From NCBI RefSeq assembly GCF_000179575.2, contig NC_015636.1:62001-126000 (forward strand): 64,000 bases of DNA, read 5' to 3'. This DNA is from Methanothermococcus okinawensis IH1 (GTDB lineage: Archaea > AGJL01 > Methanococci > Methanococcales > Methanococcaceae). Below are positions 18,888-28,404 of this stretch, one piece after another. Positions within the stretch are counted from its first letter, which is position 1. Each line of letters opens with the position of its first letter. The notes under the pieces were generated by a model that had not been told where the DNA came from, did no database searches, and saw only the letters and a program-made list of their open reading frames with translations. A program made the translations under genes and the position numbers.

Positions 18888-19567
18888 ATGATAATGAAAG
18901 AATACTTTTCTGGAATATCAATGATTGGAGTCCTTTCCCTTGCAACAGAAAAGTTTGGATTATTTCCTCATTTTATAGGGGAAAAATCGCTAAATAAATG
19001 TGGCAAGATATTGGATGTTCCAGTTAAAAACCTAAATATTGGAAATAGTTCCTTAATTGGTTCGCTATGTGTAGCAAACTCAAATGGTCTTATTCTTCCA
19101 CCATTTACTTTGGATAAAGAAAAAGAATTAATCACTAAATTTTTAAAGGAAAATGATATAGAAATCACCGTTAAAAAATTAAGTGCCAAAAACACAGCAT
19201 TTGGAAATTTAATATTAGCCAACGATAAAGGTTGTATAATTTCCAGAGAATTAAAAAATTTAGGACTACTATCGAAGATATCCTTGATGTAGAGGGAGTA
19301 GTTAGCGATATTGCAGGACTTTCCACAGTAGGTTCAAATGGTGTAGCTACAAATAAAGGTTGCTTAGTTCATCCAAATACAACAGAGGATGAGCTCGGAC
19401 TAATAAAGGATGTCTTGAAAATACACTCCATAGAAAGAGGAACTGCAAATAAAGGTATCCCATCAGTAGGAGCCTGTATTATAGCAAATTCAAAAGGTGC
19501 CGTAGTGGGTGGAGATACCACAGGACCAGAGATGTTAAAAATAGAAGAAGGTCTTGATTTAATATAA
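18888..19567 (+). CDS. eif6: Translation initiation factor 6 (aIF6), frameshifted
   Basis: The start is ATG 18888 after TTGTGATAATT. The pentein-fold repeats are plain: [71 protein letters not shown]. The first frame runs into [13 protein letters not shown] and stops at 19292, while the family sequence goes on in -1 from the tt-A_AAA_AAT site near 19252 as [15 protein letters not shown] to TAA 19567. The joined product is ~226 aa, full length. aIF6 binds the 50S subunit, prevents premature joining and is expected to be indispensable, so either the sequence lacks one A or expression needs a -1 slip. Confidence 0.92.
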
Positions 19568-19643
19568 ACATAATGATATATATAAAAACTATAATTGTGG
19601 TAAAAAGTAATAGGATAAATAATGAGATTTAAAAGGTGATAAA

Positions 19644-19871
19644 ATGGCTAAAATATTTAAAATAACAGGAAGAATATTAGGAAAAGATGAACCTATGGTA
19701 TTCACAAAAGAATGCAGAGCTCTAAAAGAAGAAGATGCTTTGGAATATATATATTCAGATATTGGAAGTAAACATAATGTAAAAAGAACATTGATAAAAA
19801 TTGAAGAAATTAAAGAAATATCCGAGGATGAAGTTACAGACCCTATTCTGCAAAAAATAGTAGCAATGTAA
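19644..19871 (+). CDS. rplX: Ribosomal protein LX (eL20/L18a family)
   Basis: 75 residues: [20 protein letters not shown] then [22 protein letters not shown], the LX/L18Ae fold found in archaea. It follows aIF6 by 76 bases with its own GGTGATAAA ribosome binding site. The eL31-aIF6-LX order is a recurrent archaeal ribosomal block. Confidence 0.93.
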   Translation: MAKIFKITGRILGKDEPMVFTKECRALKEEDALEYIYSDIGSKHNVKRTLIKIEEIKEISEDEVTDPILQKIVAM

Positions 19872-20001
19872 GTTATTTTTATACTAATTTTATTCATTTA
19901 TTTAATTTTATTTGTCTAATTTTTTTATTATTTTACTTTTATTTTTTTATTATTTATTACTTTTATATTATTTTTTATTATTACCCATCATTATTATCAT
20001 A

Positions 20002-20964
20002 TTAAAACATTAATAGCATTACACATGCTATCAATAAAATTTTTATGATTAACGATACACTATAATTAATTATAGTTAATTTTATGCCAAATTTACCAAA
20101 TAAAGCAATATAATTACCAAATGTGTATTTTAAATATAACATAGTTGTTGTTATAATATTTCCAATCAATAATGTCAGCAATGCCTGTTTTTCATTTAAA
20201 ATCCCGTTTTTTATTAACATATCCACAGTAGCATATCCAGCAGAGGAATGGATAATATTTGCAATCAATACAGTTATTGCATCTCCGGGCAAGTTAAAAA
20301 TTTTGAATATTGGAGTAAAAATATAACCAATTACATCCATCAAACCAAGTTTTATTAAAATATCCATTAAAAAGGTAAATATTATAATCATTGGAATAAT
20401 TTTTTTTAAGATTTTTAATGATTTCTTAAAACCATTAATTATATCATTTACTGTTAAATGTAATTTTATGTCGGTTTTACTGTTATAATTATCATCATTA
20501 TTATTTATTTTTACTGCTTTTCTCTCAAAAAATAGGTTTGCATATAATATTCCAATTAAAGCCTGCAAAAATCCTGAAATAACTATAATAGATACATATA
20601 TAACTCCCAATTTAACACCCAAAATAGCAACAGCCAAAGGTAATATAATCCTAAAAATACTTTCTCCTAAAATTGTAGGTAATGGACTTATTATCGTTGT
20701 AATTATGGTTTCTTTGCTATTTATTTTATTTTCTTTGTAATATTTAGCAAGCATAGATTTTCCAACAGTTGGATTTATAAAATTCCCCAATAAGGATAAT
20801 ACGCACTCCTCAGGTAAATTTGAAATTAAACATAATGGTTTTGTTATTTTCTTAATTATAAAAAATATATTAGTTTCTTCAATAATTCCTGCAATAATAA
20901 TCCCAACTGATGATAAAAATAATATTTGGATTAAATAATGTAATATATTCAAAATATCGCCCAT
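20002..20964 (-). CDS. Gate/nucleoside-recognition domain membrane protein
   Basis: 320 residues with about eight hydrophobic helices and two related halves, each with a Gate-type signature: NFINPTVGKSMLAKYYKE at ~60-80 and NIIHSSAGYATVDMLIKNG at ~235-255. A hydrophilic Asn/Asp-rich linker at ~153-168 separates the halves. Gate-domain proteins are membrane transport or spore-maturation-like components; several are present in methanococci but none has a proven substrate. The T-rich DNA after the stop (19880-19980, read on the minus strand) is only A-rich. Confidence 0.75.
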   Translation of the reverse strand: MGDILNILHYLIQILFLSSVGIIIAGIIEETNIFFIIKKITKPLCLISNLPEECVLSLLGNFINPTVGKSMLAKYYKENKINSKETIITTIISPLPTILGESIFRIILPLAVAILGVKLGVIYVSIIVISGFLQALIGILYANLFFERKAVKINNNDDNYNSKTDIKLHLTVNDIINGFKKSLKILKKIIPMIIIFTFLMDILIKLGLMDVIGYIFTPIFKIFNLPGDAITVLIANIIHSSAGYATVDMLIKNGILNEKQALLTLLIGNIITTTMLYLKYTFGNYIALFGKFGIKLTIINYSVSLIIKILLIACVMLLMF

Positions 20965-21043
20965 AAGTAGCTTAATTTAATAGTAATATCCACCAATATT
21001 TACAACAATAATTACAAGTTTATAATGAGTTATAATTAAATTT

Positions 21044-21661
21044 TTATTCACAAATAATCATTAAATTTATTTTTTCGCAGTTTAAAGTTTCTACTTTAAA
21101 TGTTAAACTGCATTTATTTGCTATCTCTTTGAATTTTTCCAAATCTATGCCGTTTGAAAAAGGGAGCTCCTTTGCAATCTCTTCATTATAGTGATGACTA
21201 CCAACATTTTCTTCTTTCTTTTCACTTTCAATCAATATTAATTTACCCTCATTTTTTATAACCCTTGACCACTCTTTAATTGCCTTATCTGGATTTGGAA
21301 GTGTCCATAATATATGTCTCTCCACAACAATATCAAAAGAACCATCATCAAAAGGCAGATTTTCAGCGTCACCTATTATAAAATCAATATTTAATCCTAA
21401 ATCCCCCGCTTTCTTTTCTGCTTTACTGAGCATACCCTCAGATAAATCAATACCTACGACTTCATGTCCGAGCTCAGCTAAAATTAATGATAAAAAACCT
21501 GTTCCGCATCCTACATCAAGAATCTTCATTTTCCCTTTAAAAGTTTCAGACAAAACAGTCCTCCAAATATCTACAAAACCAGAATGACCGGGAGAATCAT
21601 CATAAGACTGGCTTCTAAAATCCCAATAGGTCTTAACTTCCTTTTTTACATTATTTACCAT
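21044..21661 (-). CDS. Class I SAM-dependent methyltransferase
   Basis: 205 residues. ILDVGCGTGFLSLILAELGH is motif I, VGIDLSEGML motif II, DAENLPFDDGSFDIVVERH motif III/IV. The start YWDFRSQSYDDSPGHSG resembles enzymes that methylate small molecules, for example tellurite or metalloid compounds and quinones, but nothing nearby gives a substrate. It lies between unrelated genes and probably has its own promoter. Confidence 0.8.
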   Translation of the reverse strand: MVNNVKKEVKTYWDFRSQSYDDSPGHSGFVDIWRTVLSETFKGKMKILDVGCGTGFLSLILAELGHEVVGIDLSEGMLSKAEKKAGDLGLNIDFIIGDAENLPFDDGSFDIVVERHILWTLPNPDKAIKEWSRVIKNEGKLILIESEKKEENVGSHHYNEEIAKELPFSNGIDLEKFKEIANKCSLTFKVETLNCEKINLMIICE

Positions 21662-21950
21662 GTTATCACACTTTATATCATTAATTACTAAAATTTACAT
21701 AACTAATATTATGATATATCAAATAAATAATATCTAATATTTATATTTTATGGTTTTGTAATATAATATAATAAAAAATTTAAAAATAAACATATATTAG
21801 TATAAAAAATAATAATCTAATAAAAGAAAACAATAAAAATTAAAAAAATAATAAAAGAATATGTAAAAGTGAGGATGATATGAAATAAAAATATATAAAT
21901 AAAATATGAATTTATTATGATATTTTATTCACAATATTAAAATTAAAAAT

Positions 21951-23231
21951 TTATCTTTTTCCGAGCTCCTCCACCATCAGCAATGCACAAAATTCACCGC
22001 AAACACTACATGCCTTTTCATCAGCAGAAGGCAATTCCTCCCTCATTTTTTTAGGTTTTTCTTTATCGATAGCCAATTCAAACTGTTTTTCCCAGTTATG
22101 ATTTTTCCTTGCAATAGCCATTTCTTTTTCCATGCTCCATGCTAAGGGATTTCCTTTTGCAACATCGGCAGCCTGAGCTGCTATTTTTGAAGCTATTAAC
22201 CCTTCTTTCACATCATTTTCATCCATTAATCTAATATGCTCAGCCGGTGTAACATAACATAAGAAATTTGCCCCACTGTATGCAGCCAGAGCTCCTCCAA
22301 TGGCAGCTGTAATGTGGTCATATCCTGGTGCCATATCAGTTACAATAGGTCCCAATACATAAAATGGAGCATTTTTGCATATTGATTTTTGTATTTTCAT
22401 ATTGGTTTCAATATTATTCAGCGGAACATGCCCAGGACCTTCAACCATTACCTGAACTCCAGCTTCCCTACACCTATCCACGAGCTCACCAAGTATTATG
22501 AGCTCATGTATTTGAGGTCTATCCGTATTATCACATAGACATCCAGGTCTCATTCCATCCCCTAAACTTAGGGTTACATCATGTTCCTTTAATATTTCAA
22601 GGAGATAGTCGAACTGCTCATAAAGGGGATTTTCTTTGTTATGATACATAATATATGCCGTTAAAAATGCTCCTCCTCGACTAACAACTCCCATTATTCT
22701 TTTATCCTTTTTTAAGGATTCTACACTGTTTTTTGTAATTCCGCAGTGAAGTGTCATAAAATCTACGCCTTCCTTTGCCTGCCTCTCTATTACATTAAAT
22801 ATGATATCCTCATCCATATCAATTACTCTACCGTATTTTTTCCTTGATTCTATACCTATTTCATATATTGGAACCGTTCCTATCGGTAAATTTGTATTTT
22901 CCATTATTGCCTTTCTTATTTCTGGTAAATTTCCCCCAGTGCTTAAATCCATAATAGCATGAGCTCCGTATTTATTTGCTATTTTTGTTTTTCTTATTTC
23001 CATATCGATATCTACACAGTCGGGAGAGGTTCCGATATTCACATTTACCTTTGTTCTTAGGTTATCTCCAATTCCTATGGGTTTAGTGTTTCTGTGGATA
23101 TTTTTGGGTATTACAACATATCCCTTTGCTATTAATTTTCTTAGTTTTTCGGGATTTATTTTTTCTTCCTTTGCTACAATCTCCATTTCTTTTGTAATTA
23201 TGTTGTTTTTAGCATCTGTCATTTGAGTCAT
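21951..23231 (-). CDS. thiC: Phosphomethylpyrimidine synthase ThiC
   Basis: 426 residues, the short archaeal form. RTKVNVNIGTSPDC opens the barrel, MDLSTGGNLPEIR and GTVPIYEIG follow, VMVEGPGHVPLNNIE binds substrate, and SADEKACSVCGEFCALLMVEE at the end holds the radical [4Fe-4S] cysteines as CX2CX3C. It converts aminoimidazole ribotide to the pyrimidine of thiamine by radical SAM chemistry. The gene starts at ATG 23231 after GGTGG. No TPP-riboswitch-like leader is apparent. The purE gene upstream, which uses aminoimidazole ribotide too, is divergent in function but on the same strand. Confidence 0.95.
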   Translation of the reverse strand: MTQMTDAKNNIITKEMEIVAKEEKINPEKLRKLIAKGYVVIPKNIHRNTKPIGIGDNLRTKVNVNIGTSPDCVDIDMEIRKTKIANKYGAHAIMDLSTGGNLPEIRKAIMENTNLPIGTVPIYEIGIESRKKYGRVIDMDEDIIFNVIERQAKEGVDFMTLHCGITKNSVESLKKDKRIMGVVSRGGAFLTAYIMYHNKENPLYEQFDYLLEILKEHDVTLSLGDGMRPGCLCDNTDRPQIHELIILGELVDRCREAGVQVMVEGPGHVPLNNIETNMKIQKSICKNAPFYVLGPIVTDMAPGYDHITAAIGGALAAYSGANFLCYVTPAEHIRLMDENDVKEGLIASKIAAQAADVAKGNPLAWSMEKEMAIARKNHNWEKQFELAIDKEKPKKMREELPSADEKACSVCGEFCALLMVEELGKR

Positions 23232-23454
23232 AATTCCACCATGTATAGTTTATAATTATTATGTCATTAAATTATAATAAAATTATAATAATTAAATATC
23301 CATATTTTATGTATCTATATCGTGTATAATCCCGTAATATTAAATATAATTTAAATCTATGTTAATAAATAAATTAATAAAACATTTAATAAAATATGTT
23401 AAAAATTAAAAATTAAAATTATTGGCTGTTAATTACTAATTCTTAATTATAAAA

Positions 23455-23928
23455 TCAGGAAAATAAATTTCTAACGGTTTCATCTGATTTTATAACCTTT
23501 TTTCTCTGTTTTTCTCTGAATTCATCTAATTTTTTTGACAGTTCTTCATTTGATATGGCAAGCATCTCAATAGCCAAAATTGCCGCATTATCTCCTCTAT
23601 CGATTCCTACTGTTGCAGTGGGTATTCCTGGGGGCATCTGAACACAACTTAAAAGAGCATCTATTCCATCAAGTTTGCTTTCAACAGGAACAGCTATTAC
23701 GGGTTTTGTTGTTAATGCTGCCACAACACCTGGAAGATGCGCCGCAAGTCCTGCAATTGTTATAAATATTTTTGCATCACTGTTTTTTACAATATCCTCT
23801 ACGAGCTCAGGTGTTCTATGAGCAGAAGCTACTCTTACTTCGAAATCTACACCAAATTCTTTTAAAATATTTACTCCTTTTTCAGCAATTTTTAAATCGC
23901 TTTCGCTTCCCATAATTATACATATCAT
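23455..23928 (-). CDS. purE: N5-carboxyaminoimidazole ribonucleotide mutase PurE
   Basis: 157 residues with [12 protein letters not shown] at the start (phosphate-binding), [13 protein letters not shown] (catalytic histidine), and [25 protein letters not shown]. It moves the carboxyl group in AIR carboxylation during purine synthesis. It stands 223 bases upstream of thiC on the same strand. The insertion sequence lies only 51 bases upstream of its start codon, so the promoter region may have been altered by the insertion. Confidence 0.95.
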   Translation of the reverse strand: MICIIMGSESDLKIAEKGVNILKEFGVDFEVRVASAHRTPELVEDIVKNSDAKIFITIAGLAAHLPGVVAALTTKPVIAVPVESKLDGIDALLSCVQMPPGIPTATVGIDRGDNAAILAIEMLAISNEELSKKLDEFREKQRKKVIKSDETVRNLFS

Positions 23929-23979
23929 ATTTTTATCACCATCAATATACTGTAAATATATATTATAATATAGGTTAAT

Positions 23980-24950
23980 TTAGAGCATGGTGCATAATTC
24001 ATACATTTGAATTTACACCCTAACTTCTTTAATCCTTATGAATGGATTAACATAAGTTTTTAATGTATAAATAGCTAATACTTGTGCCACTGCAACTGAT
24101 AACATGCAGAAAATGTATTTCTTCTTAAAACCTTTAATGTTCGTCCAGAATCTGTTCATAATCTGGTTTTTTACTATTGAATTCAGTTGTTCTATTCGTT
24201 TTCTCATGTTTGCAAATTTTTTATTCATTTTCCTTTTCTTATCTTTACCTAATCTTCTTGGATTGTCCAGTTCCTAACATAACACCATGAACTTGCCATG
24301 CTGTTAGTTTTAAATTCTTACAATCATAGGCAGAATCTGCACTACCATATTTTACAGGAGATAATAAACTTTCAGAAACAGTTACATCATGAATATTGGC
24401 TTTAGTAAATTCTGCCCTTAATGGCACTAAGTGTTCATCACAGGATAAGTGTAATTTAAATCCTACAAACCTTCCCTTGCTATTATATCCTACCTCACTA
24501 TCCTCATCTTCCTCATCGATTATAGGCGTAGAATCCATTACAAGCCATTTAGAATCATTCAAACATAAGTAAGTATCACCCAATAAGGAAGTTAGTTCCT
24601 TTAATTCTTTGTCTAACGATTTTTTTCCACCTATATATGGTTGTTCTATGTGGAACTGCATCAAAGCCCAACTCCTTTGAAATGTCAGGATTCTTCTTTA
24701 AATGTCTCCATAACTCCCTAGTGTAATGTAATCCTTTTAAAACTCCATAAACTAACAATCTCAACTTAAGTACTAACTCATAACCATTAGGTCCTCTACG
24801 ATTTGGTTGCTTGATTTTATCAGTAAGGTATTTATCTATTGAAGTAATAACTATTTCAACAGGATTCATTTTTGTCACTTTTTTGATTTTTATTTGGACT
24901 ATACTCACTTTCTTATATTTAAGTTTTTTAATTATGCACCACGCTCTAAA
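23980..24950 (-). mobile_element. Insertion sequence, ~971 bp, IS4/IS5-like, decayed
   Basis: Twenty-one-base terminal inverted repeats bound the element: 23980-24000 reads TTTAGAGCATGGTGCATAATT, and the reverse complement of 24930-24950 differs from it at one base (A to G). Inside is one DDE transposase gene split over three frames. A target-site duplication is not clear from the flanks. There is no GAGCTC inside, unlike the host DNA. It has inserted between purE and a pilin-like gene. Confidence 0.88.
24013..24908 (-). pseudogene. DDE transposase, two frameshifts
   Basis: Frame 1 (24908-24576) gives the helix-turn-helix part KLRLLVYGVLKGLHYTRELW and HRTTIYRWKK. At an A7 run near 24640 the frame shifts +1 into SLDKELKELTSLLGDTYLCL, then KWLVMDSTPI (first catalytic Asp), KGRFVGFKLHLSCDEH and YGSADSAYDCKNL (second Asp). 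A second +1 shift near 24280 leads to RRLGKDKKRKMNKKFANMRK and RIEQLNSIVKNQI (likely Glu), ending at 24013. The joined length is ~295 aa. Both lesions are +1, unlike most frameshifts in the host genes here. The element is probably not autonomous unless frameshifting occurs. Confidence 0.85.
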
Positions 24951-25089
24951 TATATTAATAAATGTATGTATTAAATAAATAATATTAGATGTAATTTATA
25001 CCATATTTTTTATGTAATTATCTGTTATGTAATTATTATTATGTGGTTATAATGTAATTTATTTTTTAATTTTTAAATGGGGTATTAAT

Positions 25090-25467
25090 ATGAAATTGTT
25101 ATCTAAGAGAGCTCAGCTATCTTTGGAATTCTCCATGTTAATTTTATCAATAATTGTAATGTCCACTTTCTCGATTTATTATTTTCTACATAATACATTT
25201 AATGAAAAAGAAAGAACAATGGATAAAATAGATATAGGTGCCAAAACTGCTGTTTCACTTGTAAATTCTAATTATAATGGAACTTATACTCGTTATCCAT
25301 TAATATACTTAGGTATGAAATACGATAATAGTAAAACTAATGTTACAATATATATTATAAATCGAAGTCCTGTAAATAGTTATACAAATAATTTTATTAT
25401 TAATTATATTATCAATACCCAACATATAAATAATTCAAAATACAATATATCGATATCATATCAATAA
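25090..25467 (+). CDS. Pilin-like protein with class III signal peptide
   Basis: 125 residues. KLLSKRAQLSLEFSMLILSI is an archaeal class III signal: a basic start, cleavage before Q, Glu at +5 of the mature protein and a hydrophobic stretch. It would be cut by the prepilin peptidase (EppA/FlaK type). The rest is Asn/Tyr/Thr-rich with several N-X-S/T sites (NGT, NVT, NRS, NIS), likely N-glycosylated. Such proteins form or decorate pili. It is separate from any pil cluster. Confidence 0.8.
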   Translation: MKLLSKRAQLSLEFSMLILSIIVMSTFSIYYFLHNTFNEKERTMDKIDIGAKTAVSLVNSNYNGTYTRYPLIYLGMKYDNSKTNVTIYIINRSPVNSYTNNFIINYIINTQHINNSKYNISISYQ

Positions 25468-25511
25468 AAAGTTAAAAGATATAATTACAATAAATTATTA
25501 AAGGGGATTGT

Positions 25512-25844
25512 ATGGCATGTATTGATAACTATAATTATGAGATATTATTAAAAGGTTCATTTAGGGAATGTGCAGAATATATTAAAAATAATTATAAGAA
25601 TATAAGAGATTTAAATGCAGGAGAGGAAGTTATAGAGGGTGTTATGTTAATCGGCAAACCACCAATTCCAATAGCTTATGAGGGGGATTATATCATATTT
25701 CCATATACAAAACCCTGCTATGGAAGTTTTGTTTTAAAGGTGCCTTTAAAAGAATATTTAAAAAGTGAAAAAAAGAAATATAAAGATATGAATAAAGATA
25801 AAAAAGATGATAAAAGCATATTATCTAAATTAAAATTTTGGTAA
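25512..25844 (+). CDS. Methanogen conserved protein, DUF1894-like
   Basis: 110 residues beginning MACIDNYNYEILLKGSF, with a middle GEEVIEGVMLIGKPPIPIAYE and a lysine-rich tail (KKYKDMNKDKKDDK). It resembles DUF1894, a family restricted to methanogens and usually next to DUF1890, which is what follows nine bases later here. The function is unknown. The pilin-like gene upstream ends 44 bases before; whether it is in the same operon is unclear. Confidence 0.7.
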   Translation: MACIDNYNYEILLKGSFRECAEYIKNNYKNIRDLNAGEEVIEGVMLIGKPPIPIAYEGDYIIFPYTKPCYGSFVLKVPLKEYLKSEKKKYKDMNKDKKDDKSILSKLKFW

Positions 25845-25853
25845 GGTGGTATA

Positions 25854-26297
25854 TTGAAGATAATGATTATTTTAGGATGTCCAGAACCTCCTGTGTTGAT
25901 ACCTTCTTTTATATATTTTTTAAATCTGCTAAAAAACAGTGGTCATGAGGTATTTGTTTCAGCCAATCCTGCGGCATTAAAATTGATTGAAACTGCTGAC
26001 CCTGAAAAATATTATTTAAAAGGAGTAGGATTTCAAAATATAGATGAAGGATTAAAAAACAAGTTTGATGTTGATATAATTATAGGTTTTGCACATAATG
26101 ATGCTGCTGTTAATTATATTATTACATATAAAACAGTCTATAATTCAAAAACTATGGCATTGGTATTTGGTAAAAACATAAACGAAGAATTTGTAAAAAC
26201 CTTGGAAGAAGAAAATATTAAAACATTTACCGCCAGGGCATTCCATAATCCAACACCCGTTATTGTGCAGTTAAAAAGATTAAAAGACTGCATATAA
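25854..26297 (+). CDS. Methanogen conserved protein, DUF1890-like
   Basis: 147 residues from TTG 25854, supported by AAGGTGGTATA directly before it. A Rossmann-like pattern is visible: IMIILGCPEPPVLIPSFIYF, GHEVFVSANPAALKLIE, VDIIIGFAHNDAAVNYIITY and MALVFGKNINEEFV. This matches DUF1890, the partner of DUF1894 in methanogens. A cysteine and the CPEPP turn near the start are notable. No substrate is known. Confidence 0.7.
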   Translation: MKIMIILGCPEPPVLIPSFIYFLNLLKNSGHEVFVSANPAALKLIETADPEKYYLKGVGFQNIDEGLKNKFDVDIIIGFAHNDAAVNYIITYKTVYNSKTMALVFGKNINEEFVKTLEEENIKTFTARAFHNPTPVIVQLKRLKDCI

Positions 26298-26493
26298 CAT
26301 TGACATAAATTTACAATATTGATACAACTTTAAAGTATATTTAAATATAATAATACAATAATATAACAATATAATTTTACAATGGACTATTTTTATATAA
26401 TATTTTATATCATTAAAAATTTTAAAGGAATTAAAATCCTATTTATTATTTTTTAAATCTAAATTAAATATTTTTTTATCTTAAAGTGATGGT

Positions 26494-27447
26494 ATGAGAT
26501 TTAAAGAAAATGAAAAAGAAAAATTATTGGAAGAAATAATTAAAAAAATAAAGAAAATAAGAAAAAGCTTAAATTTAAAAGATACAAATTTTGAAATAGT
26601 AGATATTGAATTAATGGATAATAATGATACCAACATAAAAGAAAATGAAAATATATTTTTAATAATATATGCCTTAACCCGCTCCGATAAATCTACAATT
26701 ATAGGTCCTGGTGGATGGGTTGTTGGGAAATTGAGAGAAGATTTAAAAAACCAATTTGACAAAAATTTAATAATAAGGGTGGAGAATTACATTGATAATA
26801 TTATATTAAAAGAAAAAAAGGAAAAAGCATTTTTATTTTTAAATAAAATCGGATTAAAAAAAGGTCAAAAAATAATGGTCTTAGTTCAATGTAGCTATGA
26901 TTTATCCATTTTAGACTTCTTAAAAAAATATTTTGATGTGTATGCCATATCTTTGGATATCGGAAGTGTTGTATTGCCACCAAAAAATAAAAATATAATT
27001 GAAGATTATCTCATAAATAATAAAATACCATATAATTTTATAAAACCTGTTGAATTGGATAAAAAAAACATACTAAAAGCGTTAAATAGTTATCCATGCG
27101 ATATTATCTGTGGCAATATGGGCAAATATCTTATAAAAGAATGTGTTAATAAAAATATAAAATATATTGTAAATAACCATATATCAGAAGATTACAGAAG
27201 AGATGATAATACCAAAATATATATTTTAAATTTTTTAAAGATATATCCATTAAAAAGAGGCTCTTTAAGAAGCCCTTATTTAAACTGCCCTTTGATGATA
27301 CAAACTTGTAAAAAAAATAAAAATAATAATAAAAATAATGTAAAAATAAAAATAAAATTAATAAAAGAAATAGTATCAAATGTATATGATGGATTAATAG
27401 AACCAACAGAAGGTTCTGAAAAGATTATGAAAATAATAAATTCATAA
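26494..27447 (+). CDS. KH-domain protein with a degenerate PP-loop ATPase-like half
   Basis: 317 residues. Residues ~1-110 look like a KH RNA-binding domain, with the GXXG loop in STIIGPGGWVVGKLRE. The C-terminal part starts GQKIMVLVQCSYDLSILDFL, placed like the P-loop of PP-loop ATPases (normally SGGKDS), but those residues are absent. Later strands PCDIICGNMGKYLIKECV and a cysteine-bearing LNCPLMIQTCKK match the general layout of tRNA-thiolation-type enzymes. I infer an RNA-binding protein derived from a PP-loop enzyme that lost canonical ATP binding. A poly-Lys/Asn stretch near residue 280 is low complexity. Confidence 0.55.
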   Translation: MRFKENEKEKLLEEIIKKIKKIRKSLNLKDTNFEIVDIELMDNNDTNIKENENIFLIIYALTRSDKSTIIGPGGWVVGKLREDLKNQFDKNLIIRVENYIDNIILKEKKEKAFLFLNKIGLKKGQKIMVLVQCSYDLSILDFLKKYFDVYAISLDIGSVVLPPKNKNIIEDYLINNKIPYNFIKPVELDKKNILKALNSYPCDIICGNMGKYLIKECVNKNIKYIVNNHISEDYRRDDNTKIYILNFLKIYPLKRGSLRSPYLNCPLMIQTCKKNKNNNKNNVKIKIKLIKEIVSNVYDGLIEPTEGSEKIMKIINS

Positions 27448-27550
27448 AATTATTAGAAATTATTAAAAATTATTAATTAAACATAGATATATAATATGAT
27501 TAAATATAATTGATAGAAAGTATTATGCGGTGTAAAATACTGGTGATTAT

Positions 27551-28336
27551 ATGATTATTACCGTAGCCTCTGGAAAGGGTGGCGTAGGAAAAACTACAAC
27601 TTCTGCAAACTTAGGGGTTGCACTGTCAAAAATTGGAAAAAAGACCCTCATTGTAGATGGGGATATTTCAATGGCTAATTTAGGTTTAATATTTAATTTA
27701 GAAAAAAAGAAACCTTCATTACATGATGTTCTTTCGGGAGAATGTGATGTAAGAGAGGCAATATATAAACATAAAACCGGAGCTCACATACTACCCACAA
27801 GTTTATCGATAGAGGGCTATAAAAAATCTGACTTGGATTTATTTCCCGAAGTTATATCAGATATTGCCGATGACTACGATTATGTAATTATAGATGCACC
27901 AGCTGGGCTAAATAGAGATATGGCTATACATTTGGCAATAGCAGATAAGGTTTTAGTGATACTAACACCGGAGCTCTTTTCAATAGCCGATGGAATTAAA
28001 ATAAAACAAAGTAGTGAAATGGCTGGAACTTCAATATTGGGTGCTGTTTTAAATAAAACTGGGAGGGATTTTGGAGAAATGGGAGTAGATGAAATTGAAA
28101 TGATTGTTAATGAAAAAGTAATCAGCACCATACCTGAGGATGAGAATATAAGAAACGCCACATTAAAGAGGATGACTGTAATTGAGTATTCTCCAAAATC
28201 TCCTTCATCAAAGGCATATATGGAACTTGCACTTAAAATTGTTGGTTCTTATGTGGATATAAATAAAATTGAAGAAGTTTATAATGAGGGCTTCATTGAT
28301 AAGGTAAAAAGAATTTTTTTAAGATTTAAAAAATAA
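27551..28336 (+). CDS. minD: MinD/ParA-family ATPase
   Basis: 261 residues. ASGKGGVGKTTTSANLG is the deviant Walker A with both lysines, LIVDGDISMANLG Walker A', YVIIDAPAGLNRD Walker B, and the C-terminus KVKRIFLRFKK is a basic amphipathic helix suited to membrane targeting. These ATPases position division or motility machinery. Here it is followed by a small GTPase and SepF, which strengthens a cell-division or surface-organisation role. Confidence 0.9.
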   Translation: MIITVASGKGGVGKTTTSANLGVALSKIGKKTLIVDGDISMANLGLIFNLEKKKPSLHDVLSGECDVREAIYKHKTGAHILPTSLSIEGYKKSDLDLFPEVISDIADDYDYVIIDAPAGLNRDMAIHLAIADKVLVILTPELFSIADGIKIKQSSEMAGTSILGAVLNKTGRDFGEMGVDEIEMIVNEKVISTIPEDENIRNATLKRMTVIEYSPKSPSSKAYMELALKIVGSYVDINKIEEVYNEGFIDKVKRIFLRFKK

Positions 28337-28404
28337 ATAAAATAAGGAATTAAAATAAGAATAAAATAAAAATATTTATATACTATTTTAAAAAAAGGTG
28401 TAGT

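Noticed and set aside
23231-23454. TPP riboswitch upstream of thiC
   Set aside because: The 223-base leader is A/T-rich with none of the conserved CUGAGA or ACCUGA-like elements.
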